Shown here: positions 15,251 through 24,393 of the stretch, in pieces | Numbering within the stretch: the stretch's first letter is position 1 | Layout: every line of letters begins with the position of its first letter | Virus record (IMG/VR): IMGVR_UViG_3300020452_000997 | Location: 1 to 53,022 of that record | DNA length: 53,022 bases | Direction: 5' to 3' (one strand) | DNA from: a virus | Translations under genes and position numbers: made by a program | The notes under the pieces: model-generated | The model's database searches: none | The model's input: only the letters and a program-made list of their open reading frames with translations | What the model was told of the DNA's origin: nothing

Positions 15251-16826
15251 AAATATTGCAACAGACACTTTGAATTAGTCTACTGGAGACTAAAACAGGC
15301 GCACCGAAGCCTGGCTGGGGCGCGTTAGCGCAGGTTCCATCATCATAACTTGCACATCGTATGTAGCCTTTTGGGTATGAACATCCGCTGTAAAACGAGG
15401 TGTTAATGAAATTAGAAATACGCCACCAAGGTCGAGCGTTTGGGAGATTACAGCCTATAGATTGCCCGGTACAATTCTTTGCGTTGATTCCGTTGCAAAC
15501 ACAGGGCGCAACAACACTTGACATCGCAGGACCTCCGACAGATTTCAAAGTTATCGTCGAAAATGAGTTAAACCCCGTTTGGAACACATTTTCGTAAATG
15601 TCTATTATTTTTCCGCCGCAGCAACGGCGTTCCTCGTCGTCGGCATCTGGCTGGTAACAGATTTCGCCCGGCTCGCAACACTCATCACCGGGCGAGTTGG
15701 GGCATATTACGCCATCATTACAACTAGGACAATCCGGGTCTGGATAGCACTTGCCATTAGATCCACACAGCTGACAACTGGGGCAGTCGTCATCACAATT
15801 GCAGTCGCAAAAGCCGCATTCCGCAGGAACTCCTGACTTGTCGCATTGCTCAAAAAGTCTGCAGGTTCGGCTGCCAACTGTGATAGTTCCTGACTGACGG
15901 CAACTACTTTTTGGAGGACATGGAGGATCAGGCTCCGAATCGCACACTGTGAGTGTCGTGCAAACACCAGCACATGGGTCTGCCTCGGGAGTCCCTTCGT
16001 CTTCAACAATAGGAGGTAAAGGAGTGGGAACACAGTTAGCAAAATCGCTGGAACATGTCCCGTCTTCGTCGCACTTCTCGCAAGTAGTACAAGACCTGCC
16101 GATCCCGTCGCCACACCAGCAAGGACCTGAACCGCTCTTTGGAATGCAAGCAGTGCCAGCAAAGCCGCCCAGATCAGTACAGGAAGAGCATTCATCACAA
16201 GTGTTTTCACCAGTGCATCCAGGAGCAGAAGTCCCATTGGCAGAAAGATAGGAAGTACAAAACTTGCTACACCGTTGAGGAGGAGGAGGACATTCTCCGC
16301 AGAAACATTGCACTCCAAAGCCTGTAAAGCGGCAACAGCGTCCTGCACCACAACAGGCATCATTGGTGCCCAAGGTCGTAGCGAGTCCAGAGCAACCCGT
16401 CTTCAAGCATTTGCCGTTAAGACTTAGCCCGATCAAGCCGTTTCCTATAGTGCCACCGTCTAAAGCTGTTCTCAGCAAAACGTCCCCAGGCTTGAGATTG
16501 TCCAGAGCTTTCTGATAAACTTTTGCGAGATCTTTGTCCAGCGTTAAATAAGAAGTAGTACCGGCTCCGCATTGACCAGGTAAAGACCCGTCAGCACCTC
16601 CGTTACCACACCCTGAAGTATTGCCAGATCCGTCAGCAGAGCCAGATTCCTCTTTTACGCAACCCCCGCCAATACAAGCCCATCCAGACGCGCAATCGCT
16701 ACTGTCGTAACATCCCGTTATATTGCTTCCCGCGACGGGTAAAGGGTTGTATTTCAAACTGCCGGTCGCCAAGAAACTCTGCGCCTGGCTTGATCTTTTT
16801 CTGAAAAAGTCGCTATATCCGGCCAC
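15249..16826 (-). CDS. Extremely cysteine-rich virion-region protein, 525 aa
   Basis: By hand count about 61 of 525 residues are cysteine (near 12%), most of them in residues 35-410. They form consecutive EGF- or keratin-like clusters (CDSEPDPPCPPKSSC, CGFCDCNCDDDCPSCQLC, CEPGEICYQPDADDEERRCC). The last 110 residues are a different, globular domain with WWRISNFINTSFYSG. There is no signal peptide or membrane segment. The gene sits between tail-tip and fibre genes, so a tail adhesin stabilised by disulfides or metals is plausible. No family was recognised. Confidence 0.75.
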   Translation of the reverse strand: MAGYSDFFRKRSSQAQSFLATGSLKYNPLPVAGSNITGCYDSSDCASGWACIGGGCVKEESGSADGSGNTSGCGNGGADGSLPGQCGAGTTSYLTLDKDLAKVYQKALDNLKPGDVLLRTALDGGTIGNGLIGLSLNGKCLKTGCSGLATTLGTNDACCGAGRCCRFTGFGVQCFCGECPPPPQRCSKFCTSYLSANGTSAPGCTGENTCDECSSCTDLGGFAGTACIPKSGSGPCWCGDGIGRSCTTCEKCDEDGTCSSDFANCVPTPLPPIVEDEGTPEADPCAGVCTTLTVCDSEPDPPCPPKSSCRQSGTITVGSRTCRLFEQCDKSGVPAECGFCDCNCDDDCPSCQLCGSNGKCYPDPDCPSCNDGVICPNSPGDECCEPGEICYQPDADDEERRCCGGKIIDIYENVFQTGFNSFSTITLKSVGGPAMSSVVAPCVCNGINAKNCTGQSIGCNLPNARPWWRISNFINTSFYSGCSYPKGYIRCASYDDGTCANAPQPGFGAPVLVSSRLIQSVCCNI

Positions 16827-16845
16827 TGCTGTTGAACTAACTGCG

Positions 16846-17184
16846 CTAGGTTGCCAAGGTTGAATAGAAAGATAGGTTCGGATCTTTTTTTAATCCTGTC
16901 CTAGGATCTATTACAACGCCCCAGTTTTTTACCGGCTTCCACAGAAGAAAGCCTTCGGAATCTTTAATAACAACATACATGGTCCCAGTTAGATCCGTGC
17001 CATTTCTGTATATAATAATCTGCCCCTCTCTCTCAGGACGCTGATTGATGGCTGTAATTACTCCATCTACAACTACATACTCATCCTGAGGTGGCGGTAT
17101 AGAAGTGATCTTAGCCGCAACAGTTTTGGCATTAGCCCTTGCTGTGGTTTTGATACCGGCTATGAGGGGATCGTTTATAGGCAT
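16846..17184 (-). CDS. Tail-region hypothetical protein, 112 aa
   Basis: The protein begins MPINDPLIAGIKTTARANAK, then has PPPQDEYVVVDGVITAINQR and a beta-rich C-terminal half (GTMYVVIKDSEGFLLWKPV). Its ATG overlaps the previous stop (TAATG). It is unknown and probably a minor tail component, since it lies in a close-packed set of tail genes. Confidence 0.6.
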   Translation of the reverse strand: MPINDPLIAGIKTTARANAKTVAAKITSIPPPQDEYVVVDGVITAINQRPEREGQIIIYRNGTDLTGTMYVVIKDSEGFLLWKPVKNWGVVIDPRTGLKKDPNLSFYSTLAT

Positions 17185-17393
17185 TACAAAGCAAGCAACC
17201 TAAGCCCTGTGCTGTCAACAATATAAAGCCTTACCGTATCAAAATTTCCATCATAGTATGCGATTAATTTGTTAGGCACTTCTGGAGGGTTAAGGACTGC
17301 CCCTAAAGGAGGCTCTGTATATCTTACCTCAAGAACGACGTCTGTATTCTCCGTAATTGACTGCGAAGATATCGAAAGGCGATTAATTGCCAT
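17184..17393 (-). CDS. Tail-region hypothetical protein, 69 aa
   Basis: Short beta-rich protein (MAINRLSISSQSITENTDVV, then KLIAYYDGNFDTVRLYIVDS). The spacing is 2 bases after the 87-aa gene, and the stop overlaps the next ATG, so it is part of the same transcript. No family was recognised. Confidence 0.6.
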   Translation of the reverse strand: MAINRLSISSQSITENTDVVLEVRYTEPPLGAVLNPPEVPNKLIAYYDGNFDTVRLYIVDSTGLRLLAL

Positions 17394-17395
17394 AA

Positions 17396-17659
17396 CTAAA
17401 ATTTGCTGTAGTAAACGCCATTAGCGTAACTTAATTCCACCTCTGTGCCTGCTGGAATAGACACAAATCCAATAGGCTTTGTAGGGTAATTTTTATTGTT
17501 ATAGCTAACAACTCCTTCTCCACGACTGCCAAGCCTTACCCACTTGCCAGTAACACTGCCAACAAAGTCCCCTTGAATACTAATATCCGAAGCCCGAAAC
17601 TCTAAATCTACAAGCCTGTTGGCGACGCTAATGTTTATGAGTGTGTCTAAGATCATCAT
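17396..17659 (-). CDS. Tail-region hypothetical protein, 87 aa
   Basis: It begins MMILDTLINISVANRLVDLE and contains GEGVVSYNNKNYPTKPIGFV. The first ATG overlaps the stop of the 245-aa gene (ATGA). It is beta-rich, has no membrane segment, and no family was recognised. Confidence 0.6.
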   Translation of the reverse strand: MMILDTLINISVANRLVDLEFRASDISIQGDFVGSVTGKWVRLGSRGEGVVSYNNKNYPTKPIGFVSIPAGTEVELSYANGVYYSKF

Positions 17660-18393
17660 ACAGAGTAATAGCCAAATTGCTTTAAATTCCAGTAGAAAAC
17701 AGCTTCGTTGCCACCAGAGAGAACAACACTTGAGGTTGTCTGGGCAACAGAAAGAACCTGCCCTGCGTTTGATGGTGTGTTTACCGTTCCCACAGAAAAT
17801 GTAAGATTGCCATCCCCCGCTGTAATAGCTCCAATACCAGCTAAGGTTCCGTCAAGAATTATCAAGGTATCAACAGCAGCATAATCATAGCCTGCACTAT
17901 TAATAGTCAAGGCGTAGTCGCCACTGGCAGCCCCACTGTTTGTGATCGTGAGATCAACCGTCAAGCCAACGCCGCTGCCGCTTGTTGTATCGATCGGAAT
18001 ATTTGTATAGGTACCATTTACGCCTGCCGAAGGAACTGATCCATTCGCTCCAAGAGTTAAAGCGTTTCCAGTGCTCCAGACGAGTGCTGCGTGAGAGAAG
18101 TCAATCGATGTAGCTCCTCCGTCATGAGGGAAAACAGTTGCCTTGGTAGTAAGAGCTACGCCATCGTCTGTATAGGTTGTCACGTCTGCAGAAACATAGC
18201 TAATAACCTTACGCTGATAGCCGCCTGTCCCTAAAGGAACCTCGAAGCCAAGGAAAGTGGTGTCGTTCGTAATGCCAGGTTGGTAGGAAGTGCCAGTCGC
18301 GCTAATCAAGCGAGCCTCAAAGGAATTGCCCACAAACCTATTTGTAACCTGAGCTGTTAACTCAGAACTAGATATTTTAGCAGCAATCGCCAT
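17656..18393 (-). CDS. Tail-tip structural protein, 245 aa
   Basis: Ser/Thr/Gly-rich beta protein. The N-terminal 90 residues (FEARLISATGTSYQPGITND, LGFEVPLGTGGYQRKVISYV) resemble tail-associated proteins that I have seen in cyanophages. The C-terminal half has repeats such as TITNSGAASGDYALTINSAG. A late-promoter-like site lies 20 bases upstream, and four coupled small genes follow. The likely role is a minor tail or baseplate protein. Confidence 0.6.
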   Translation of the reverse strand: MAIAAKISSSELTAQVTNRFVGNSFEARLISATGTSYQPGITNDTTFLGFEVPLGTGGYQRKVISYVSADVTTYTDDGVALTTKATVFPHDGGATSIDFSHAALVWSTGNALTLGANGSVPSAGVNGTYTNIPIDTTSGSGVGLTVDLTITNSGAASGDYALTINSAGYDYAAVDTLIILDGTLAGIGAITAGDGNLTFSVGTVNTPSNAGQVLSVAQTTSSVVLSGGNEAVFYWNLKQFGYYSV

Positions 18394-18413
18394 GTGAACT
18401 TAGTCGAATCGAC

Positions 18414-18425
18414 GTAGTCTTCCTA
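18414..18425 (-). promoter_or_regulatory. Late-promoter-like element (TAGGAAGACTAC)
   Basis: Read leftward: TAGGAAGACTAC, 20 bases before the 245-aa gene. It fits GGNANNCTA. Confidence 0.55.
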
Positions 18426-20684
18426 TCAAGAGAACAAGTCGGCATCTACAACAGTTGCGCCTACGACCACAAGTGATCCAGCCAGGCTTAAAGGAATACT
18501 TCCTCCAGACGTGGTAGCCAGGAGTTCTCCAGGGCCAACGATCAGCCCTTCAGTAAAAACCGTGAGGGTTTGATATGCTTGAAGCGTGAGAGCCGAAGGC
18601 GGCGGCGGTAGAACTCCATCGTTGCCATAGTTGATCATTCCCAGGCTAGTGCTCAAAAATACATCGACATTCCAGACGAAGGAGCCGCTGTCTACGCTGG
18701 TCTCACCAGAAATGGAGGGAGGCACTACCGGGGTAGGGGGTACAGTACCAGAACCCATGTCGGGTCTTGAGTTTCCGAGCACGTTAGAAGGAACAGTTAC
18801 AGTTCCGTTAGAGAATCCAATCCACACTCCGTTGGTAACAAACGCTGACTCGGTACGGCTAACGCCCCAGCTTGTCGCATCCATTCTCAATGCAATCACC
18901 TTACTCTTTTTGGGGTCGTTGTATCTGAAAGGCATGCCAGGGAACCAGCCTGTAGCTACTTCCGTTCTCATTGCCTCTGCGACCTGGATTCCAAATACAT
19001 CGCCTTTAGCGAATCTAGTGATATAGTTTGCGTAAGACGTCACAGCTGCGTCTATATCAGCACGATTGGTAAAAAGAAGTGGAACGGGAATCTGCTCTTC
19101 CAGTATGTAAGGGCCAACTTCCTCTGGTAAGCTTGTATACCGTCCAGTAAATAGGGAAAGCTTTTGTTTTTCTTCTTTAGTATCGGTAGTTGATGAATTA
19201 ACAATATCGGGTGTAATGTCTACAGTAGTGTTAGAAGATGACCGTCTAATAGTTACAGTTTTTATCCCGCTCAAGGCATCAAGCCGCCCACCGATACCGA
19301 CACCCCTATTCGAAATACTGTTGTAGTTCGTAGTTTTTTGCACATTGGCATTTCCTTCCTGATAATACTCATTATCAGCTCTGCTAGACCTGTACATAGA
19401 GGTTGTAGAGAGAGTCTGATTGAAGTCTTGAGGCACTCCATTTACGATACCGGAGCGCCAATCACTGGGTTGAGCTGCGGCCAACGTTGGACTGTAAACA
19501 TCTTGAATCGTTCTGACTAACTCGTTAGCTTCGCCGTAATAATTAATAGTATCACTGTAGCCCAGCAAGACCTCTTGCATTCCATCAAAGTCGCAACTGC
19601 CGTTAGGATTGCACTTTGTTGCCCAAGTATTGCGACAGTAGGCAAATTTATCTGCGTAATACTGGGAATTTGCTTCTACAGCAGGCCCATAGACAGCATT
19701 GTAACGGCGAGAGAGCTGAGCTCCAGGGCCATCGTAGTAAGATATGTTTACTTCACGCCTAAAAGCCGGTAAAAACACTGGTTCTGAGTTTAACTCATAG
19801 CCCTCGTTGCAAGAGGCTGGAGCTTCCGCTCCGTCTGGAGCGCTTGGAGTGTTCCCACAGGGGCTACTGTTAGCTCCAGTTGGCGAAGAACTTGCAGTGC
19901 TCTTAACGTTGCCAAGAGTCCCAGTTGGATTAGTAGGGCTAGCGTCAGAGTTCTTTCTGATAAAAACGGTCGCAGGGTAAGAAGTAAAGTAGTAAGACTC
20001 TGTTTCTACAGTCTCGACAAGCCCTTTATTGTCTCCAGGAATTCCATTAGAGGGGACCTGATAGGAAAGTGCTATTTCATCAGGAATAGCTCCGGCCCCT
20101 TGCAACAGAGAAGCTGAAATGGCAGTCTTGCCGAGAATCGATATCCATTGACCAGCACTTACTGCATCGTAAGAATCACCGTCAAAGAAGGTCCCGATTT
20201 GCAAGACTCCAGCATTGTCTTGATAGACGTATTTACCAACAGAAGCAAAGGAAGCAGAGCAGTTTTGGAAACTGGTTTGAGAGACGTCGAGAGGGATTGG
20301 TAATATTGCTATTAGACTGTCGATTTCTTCGGTCAGGGCCATCATAGTCAGCCTGCAACCAAGTTCTACTACTAGCTGCTCTGCTTCGACGTCATAAGAA
20401 GAACTGACCACATAGAGAAAACCTCTAGGATGACGATAGGAAGCTCCTCCTGGCTCGGTAAGATCTAGGAGTACTTTCACTCCTCTCTTGAAGTTATCCC
20501 TGTCGTAGTCCTCTATCAGTGGGCCTCCTGGGTAGGTCCCAAGCGTCAACGTGCCAGTAGTTTGAATGCAGCCATTCTTGTAAGCGCTTTGGTCGGATAC
20601 AACCCATTCCAGAAAAGCTGAAGTGTAGTCAGTTCCGCCAATCGTTAAAGAGGATACTCTGGTTTTATTTGCTAAATAAGACAT
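18426..20684 (-). CDS. Large tail-tip/baseplate protein, 752 aa
   Basis: The N-terminal domain (VSSLTIGGTDYTSAFLEWVV, then RGVKVLLDLTEPGGASYRHP and GFLYVVSSSYDVEAEQLVVE) has the layout of tail hub proteins that describe a beta-barrel platform. The middle contains Cys-bearing loops (NTWATKCNPNGSCDFDG). The C-terminus is Pro/Gly-rich. It lies downstream of the tape measure gene and the 133-aa protein, where siphophages encode distal tail and hub (Tal-like) proteins. The exact homologue is not recognised. Confidence 0.65.
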   Translation of the reverse strand: MSYLANKTRVSSLTIGGTDYTSAFLEWVVSDQSAYKNGCIQTTGTLTLGTYPGGPLIEDYDRDNFKRGVKVLLDLTEPGGASYRHPRGFLYVVSSSYDVEAEQLVVELGCRLTMMALTEEIDSLIAILPIPLDVSQTSFQNCSASFASVGKYVYQDNAGVLQIGTFFDGDSYDAVSAGQWISILGKTAISASLLQGAGAIPDEIALSYQVPSNGIPGDNKGLVETVETESYYFTSYPATVFIRKNSDASPTNPTGTLGNVKSTASSSPTGANSSPCGNTPSAPDGAEAPASCNEGYELNSEPVFLPAFRREVNISYYDGPGAQLSRRYNAVYGPAVEANSQYYADKFAYCRNTWATKCNPNGSCDFDGMQEVLLGYSDTINYYGEANELVRTIQDVYSPTLAAAQPSDWRSGIVNGVPQDFNQTLSTTSMYRSSRADNEYYQEGNANVQKTTNYNSISNRGVGIGGRLDALSGIKTVTIRRSSSNTTVDITPDIVNSSTTDTKEEKQKLSLFTGRYTSLPEEVGPYILEEQIPVPLLFTNRADIDAAVTSYANYITRFAKGDVFGIQVAEAMRTEVATGWFPGMPFRYNDPKKSKVIALRMDATSWGVSRTESAFVTNGVWIGFSNGTVTVPSNVLGNSRPDMGSGTVPPTPVVPPSISGETSVDSGSFVWNVDVFLSTSLGMINYGNDGVLPPPPSALTLQAYQTLTVFTEGLIVGPGELLATTSGGSIPLSLAGSLVVVGATVVDADLFS

Positions 20685-20685
20685 A

Positions 20686-21087
20686 TTAGATTTGCGTCAA
20701 ACCGAAAGCGACCATCGTAAACTTTGGTCCCATGCGAACATACGTGGGAGGAGTAGAGAAGACAGCGTCAGAAGTAATTGTAGGCCCGAAAGTTTCATCA
20801 ACGACCCCGCAAGCAACAGGAAGACCATTGGACCTGTCCAAGTCCCAAGCTTTAAACATCGTATCCAACTCAAGAGCGGTTGTGTAAGGCACGAGAGAGG
20901 ATAACACCCAAATATACTTCTGACGATAGGCAGGCCCGTCTAGGATTGTTGTTCCATTAGCTGACTGAGAGAATGAAGCTTCTAGTTGATAACTTCGAGG
21001 TAGAGCATTATCTCCAAAATTGTCGAATACTATACTATAAACAGGAGACCCTGTTGATGGCGTAAACGATACTCCGATTTGCGACAT
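20686..21087 (-). CDS. Minor tail protein, 133 aa
   Basis: Beta-rich protein (MSQIGVSFTPSTGSPVYSIV, RSYQLEASFSQSANGTTILD, YVRMGPKFTMVAFGLTQI) of the size of phage minor tail or distal-tail-like proteins. It lies between the tape measure and hub-like genes. Its stop and the next ATG are two bases apart. A late-promoter-like site lies 16 bases upstream. The role is inferred from context. Confidence 0.6.
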   Translation of the reverse strand: MSQIGVSFTPSTGSPVYSIVFDNFGDNALPRSYQLEASFSQSANGTTILDGPAYRQKYIWVLSSLVPYTTALELDTMFKAWDLDRSNGLPVACGVVDETFGPTITSDAVFSTPPTYVRMGPKFTMVAFGLTQI

Positions 21088-21103
21088 CTGATGGACCTAT
21101 CTC

Positions 21104-21117
21104 GGCTAGTTTTCCGA
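21104..21117 (-). promoter_or_regulatory. Late-promoter-like element (TCGGAAAACTAGCC)
   Basis: Read leftward: TCGGAAAACTAGCC, 16 bases before the 133-aa minor tail gene. Confidence 0.55.
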
Positions 21118-21119
21118 AG

Positions 21120-21461
21120 TCAAAGATCAGCAAGTTTGCTGTATTTTTTAACGCTATCTGGATCCGAGCCAGTCGCGGGAAAATGTCGGTTAGACTGTAC
21201 TGCCTCCCTGAAGTCTTGAGAGATACCTGCGAGAAGATAGAACACATTATCGTAGTGTGATACGAGTATATCTACCACGTCTTCATCCGCACCGTCCTCC
21301 AGGCTATTTCCGATAGCAATGTGCAGGTAAGCGAGTGCATTTCGCAACTCTTCCTCTTCAAGCTCGTCATAAGGAACAGTAGGAATTTCCGGCCCACTCT
21401 CTCTTAGAGCCTCATCCAAAAAAAGCTTAGCCGTATCTTCAGGATTGCCAAAGTTAAACAT
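21120..21461 (-). CDS. Hypothetical acidic helical protein, 113 aa
   Basis: The protein is strongly acidic and helical (DELEEEELRNALAYLHIAIG, LEDGADEDVVDILVSHYDNV). It follows the tape measure gene with an 18-base gap. No family was recognised. It might be a chaperone or a small tail component. Confidence 0.6.
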   Translation of the reverse strand: MFNFGNPEDTAKLFLDEALRESGPEIPTVPYDELEEEELRNALAYLHIAIGNSLEDGADEDVVDILVSHYDNVFYLLAGISQDFREAVQSNRHFPATGSDPDSVKKYSKLADL

Positions 21462-21479
21462 CGAGCTATTTACTTACGA

Positions 21480-24320
21480 TTAATTATACCGAAGCCTCTT
21501 TATCTTGGCCAGTTGCACCATTATGTCACTAGCTGTCTGTGTGGTGTTATCGGCCTGGATTGTGACATTGTTGGTTACGTTGTCACCTGACACGCTATTC
21601 AGGATGGCGCTAGCAAGCTTGTTGAAGTTCATTCCGCCAGCCGCAGAAGAAGTAGAGTTGACCGCCGCTCTGTTTACATTCACCCCACCTGAGGGAACGT
21701 TGAGCTGTTTTGTAAGGTGTGCAGGAATGACCGTGCCCTTTGAGGGGGCTTTCCATTTTCCGAAGGATGGAGCGTTAATCATACTCAACCGACCAGAAGC
21801 GGACAGGAAGGCTTCCTTACCAAGTTCGTTGACGGTATAATTGCCACCGCCTGAGACAGGTCCCCCAGCAAAACGGAATCTTTCGGAACCGGGTCCAAAC
21901 AAAGGATCAAAAAAACCTCTTCTTGGTCTGTTGTCAACGCCAGAAGTGTTAGCACCAGCATTGTTATCAGCTCTTGCTTGATTATTTGCCGCAATAGCAG
22001 CTTTCCTGGCTGCAGTTTCTAAGTTTTGGTATTTAGTGATCAGATTATTAACAGACCCTATCTGCGTCCTGAGAGCTGCATCACCTTCGTAGACTGCCCT
22101 GGTTACGCCATTAGCACTATCGATTGTCTCTTTGATCTCTTCATTGATCTCTTTCTGAAGCCTTTTGCTTTTTTTTAGTCCTTCTTCTTCTTTTTTCTTC
22201 TGACTCTCCAGCAACCTAATTTTTTCCTCGTACTTTTTCGTAATGGTATCTAAGTCAGCTTTTTCTTCACCTAACAAGTTTTGCTTTTGAATGTCAAGGC
22301 TTTCCTCCTCCCGTTTCTGCTCTAAGCGAAGCTTTTCGATCTTCTCGATCCTTTCCATCCTTTCTAGCCGAGCTTCCGCTTGAAGCTGTGCTTCCCTGTC
22401 TAGGCTTCTGCTTGCGATCTTGTTCTTAAGTTCGTTCTTCTGAAAATTATAAAGAGCTTGTTCTGCTCTGCCTTTTTTCTGAAGATCTCCAATTTCTAGA
22501 TCATAACGCTCTCTGACCTTAGCAAGGATGGCATCAAGATCACTTTTTTCTTGAGAATAGCGATCTTTTAGGGCAGTTTTGGCTTTTTGGTAAGAATCGT
22601 TTTCTATCTGAATGGCTTCCGACTTCTTGTCGATAATCTCTTGGATGTCATTCTGCTCATCTTTATACCTTTTGTCAGAAGCTCTCTTTTGAGCTTTTAA
22701 CGCATCGACTCCAAGCTCCATAGCAGTTTTAGCATTATCAGCTTCTTCCCTTATTTTTTCAAAATTTTCAATAAGTTTTTGGTTTCCTCCCATCCTGAGT
22801 TGTTTTTTAACGCTGTCAGTGAGAGAACCAACAGAAGCCGCAGCTTTATTTGAAGTCTCGTCAACGTCCTCTAGATCTTCGTTAAGACCTTTCGATTGGT
22901 TGGCTAAGAAGAGAGCTGCACCCGCAGCGGCTGCTGTAGCAAGAGCAATTGCAGCGTAACCACCGGTAAGACCCGCCAGGAAAGTGGTAACAACAGAAAG
23001 AATTTTTTTAGCCGCAATCCATGCCTTAACTGCTATTATAATTTTTTTAATACCTGTTGCGATTGCACCTAAGTTCATGAGAACCATTGCAGCCGTAAAC
23101 GTAGCTAAGCCTGCAACCAAAGAGGCTAAAGCAATAGTTACAGCCTGTATATTGTCTGATATGCTCATAAGGAAATCAGAAAATAATTTCATGCTTCCGC
23201 TAATCAAGCCGCCAAATGCTTTGTCAGTTTGGTTTAGAGCGTTAACTGCTTCTAACGCAAGCTTCTGAAAAGATGCTTCGATTTTAGCAAAACGGCCTTG
23301 AAAAGTTTCCTGCATCCTGACTGCGATTTTCTGATAATCAGAACCCTCCTTTGTCATATTGGCAAACGCCGCAGCCACTTCAACTCCAGTGATCCTGCCT
23401 TCTGTAGCCATCTGTTTTAGGGCTGACGTGCTTTCTCCTGTGACAATAGAAAGCTGTTGCCAAATAGGAACACCCTGGATAGCAAATTGCGTCAAGTCAC
23501 GAGTGTAGGCACGGCCTTGAGCGGAAATCTGACCCAGGTTTCTGGCCATCAAATTAATGTCCCCACCAGTTGCGGCAGCGACAATGCCAAGCTGTTCTGT
23601 CGCTTTAATCGATTTGTCGGTATCAACGCCAAAAGCCATCATAATCTTGGCAGCGCTAGCAACTTGCTCCAAGTTAAAAGGACTGTTTCCCGCAATTCTT
23701 ACGAACTCGTCAAAAGCTGCTGAAGCCTCTGCAGCTCCGCCAGTGAATCCCTCAAGCTGTAGCTGAAGGGTTTCCATTCTCATTGCGGTATTAGCAAGAT
23801 CGCCAATAGCGGCAATCATTTTAAAAACACCAGTAGTTGCTAAGTTGGCCGCTGTTTGTAATCCAATAAACTTAGCACCAATCGATTCTAAGAAGTTGCC
23901 TTGCTGCCCAAAACGCTTCATCTCTTTGTTAATCAGTTTTACTCTTTCGTTTAAGGTCTTCCATTCTTTAGTAACCTCATTAGTGCCGTCTTTAAATTTC
24001 TTAGTATCTCCTATCAGACCCTTTATTGCTGCCTGTTGCTTTTTAAGCTGATTAGGGGTCTTACCTAGCTGGCCATTGACGGCTTTATGTATCGTCTCAA
24101 GCCTTTTTGACTCTTGACCTACTTTTTGAATCTGTTTAGCGACAAGTTCGCCATTTTTGAATTCTACTTTAACTGCTGTCTCGAACTTTTGATTAAAAGC
24201 CTTATTCAGTTTGTTTTTAGCCCTGGTCGCCCCCGAATCAACAGTATCAAAGAACCTGTTTATAGAATCGACAGCATTAGAGTTGTCAACATTAACATTA
24301 AAGGTTAGGTTCTCTGCCAC
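21480..24320 (-). CDS. Tape measure protein, 946 aa
   Basis: Residues about 180-370 carry the tape measure domain (LQLEGFTGGAAEASAAFDEF, NSPFNLEQVASAAKIMMAFG, FAIQGVPIWQQLSIVTGEST, then MQETFQGRFAKIEASFQ). A hydrophobic stretch follows (about 385-480, AVTIALASLVAGLATFTAAM, AAIALATAAAAGAALFLANQ). Residues about 500-760 are a long charged coiled coil. Such proteins set tail length and help DNA entry. By the usual ratio of about 0.15 nm per residue the tail would be about 140 nm, which is an inference. It starts at ATG after its own terminator-promoter pair. Confidence 0.92.
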   Translation of the reverse strand: MAENLTFNVNVDNSNAVDSINRFFDTVDSGATRAKNKLNKAFNQKFETAVKVEFKNGELVAKQIQKVGQESKRLETIHKAVNGQLGKTPNQLKKQQAAIKGLIGDTKKFKDGTNEVTKEWKTLNERVKLINKEMKRFGQQGNFLESIGAKFIGLQTAANLATTGVFKMIAAIGDLANTAMRMETLQLQLEGFTGGAAEASAAFDEFVRIAGNSPFNLEQVASAAKIMMAFGVDTDKSIKATEQLGIVAAATGGDINLMARNLGQISAQGRAYTRDLTQFAIQGVPIWQQLSIVTGESTSALKQMATEGRITGVEVAAAFANMTKEGSDYQKIAVRMQETFQGRFAKIEASFQKLALEAVNALNQTDKAFGGLISGSMKLFSDFLMSISDNIQAVTIALASLVAGLATFTAAMVLMNLGAIATGIKKIIIAVKAWIAAKKILSVVTTFLAGLTGGYAAIALATAAAAGAALFLANQSKGLNEDLEDVDETSNKAAASVGSLTDSVKKQLRMGGNQKLIENFEKIREEADNAKTAMELGVDALKAQKRASDKRYKDEQNDIQEIIDKKSEAIQIENDSYQKAKTALKDRYSQEKSDLDAILAKVRERYDLEIGDLQKKGRAEQALYNFQKNELKNKIASRSLDREAQLQAEARLERMERIEKIEKLRLEQKREEESLDIQKQNLLGEEKADLDTITKKYEEKIRLLESQKKKEEEGLKKSKRLQKEINEEIKETIDSANGVTRAVYEGDAALRTQIGSVNNLITKYQNLETAARKAAIAANNQARADNNAGANTSGVDNRPRRGFFDPLFGPGSERFRFAGGPVSGGGNYTVNELGKEAFLSASGRLSMINAPSFGKWKAPSKGTVIPAHLTKQLNVPSGGVNVNRAAVNSTSSAAGGMNFNKLASAILNSVSGDNVTNNVTIQADNTTQTASDIMVQLAKIKRLRYN

Positions 24321-24335
24321 GTCAAATCCAAATCT

Positions 24336-24350
24336 GGTCTAGGTTTCCAT
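24336..24350 (-). promoter_or_regulatory. Late-promoter-like element (ATGGAAACCTAGACC)
   Basis: Read leftward: ATGGAAACCTAGACC, 15 bases before the tape measure gene and directly after the tail-tube terminator. Confidence 0.6.
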
Positions 24351-24351
24351 T

Positions 24352-24375
24352 AAAAAAAGGCCCCGTGAAGGGCCT
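24352..24375 (-). terminator. Terminator after tail tube gene
   Basis: Leftward stem AGGCCC-TTCACG-GGGCCT is followed by seven T, 19 bases after the tail tube stop. Confidence 0.85.
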
Positions 24376-24393
24376 GTATTTATAATGAGTAAA

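Noticed and set aside
22140-22720. Coiled-coil region of the tape measure gene as a fused second gene
   Set aside because: The frame is uninterrupted and such a coiled coil is a normal part of tape measure proteins.
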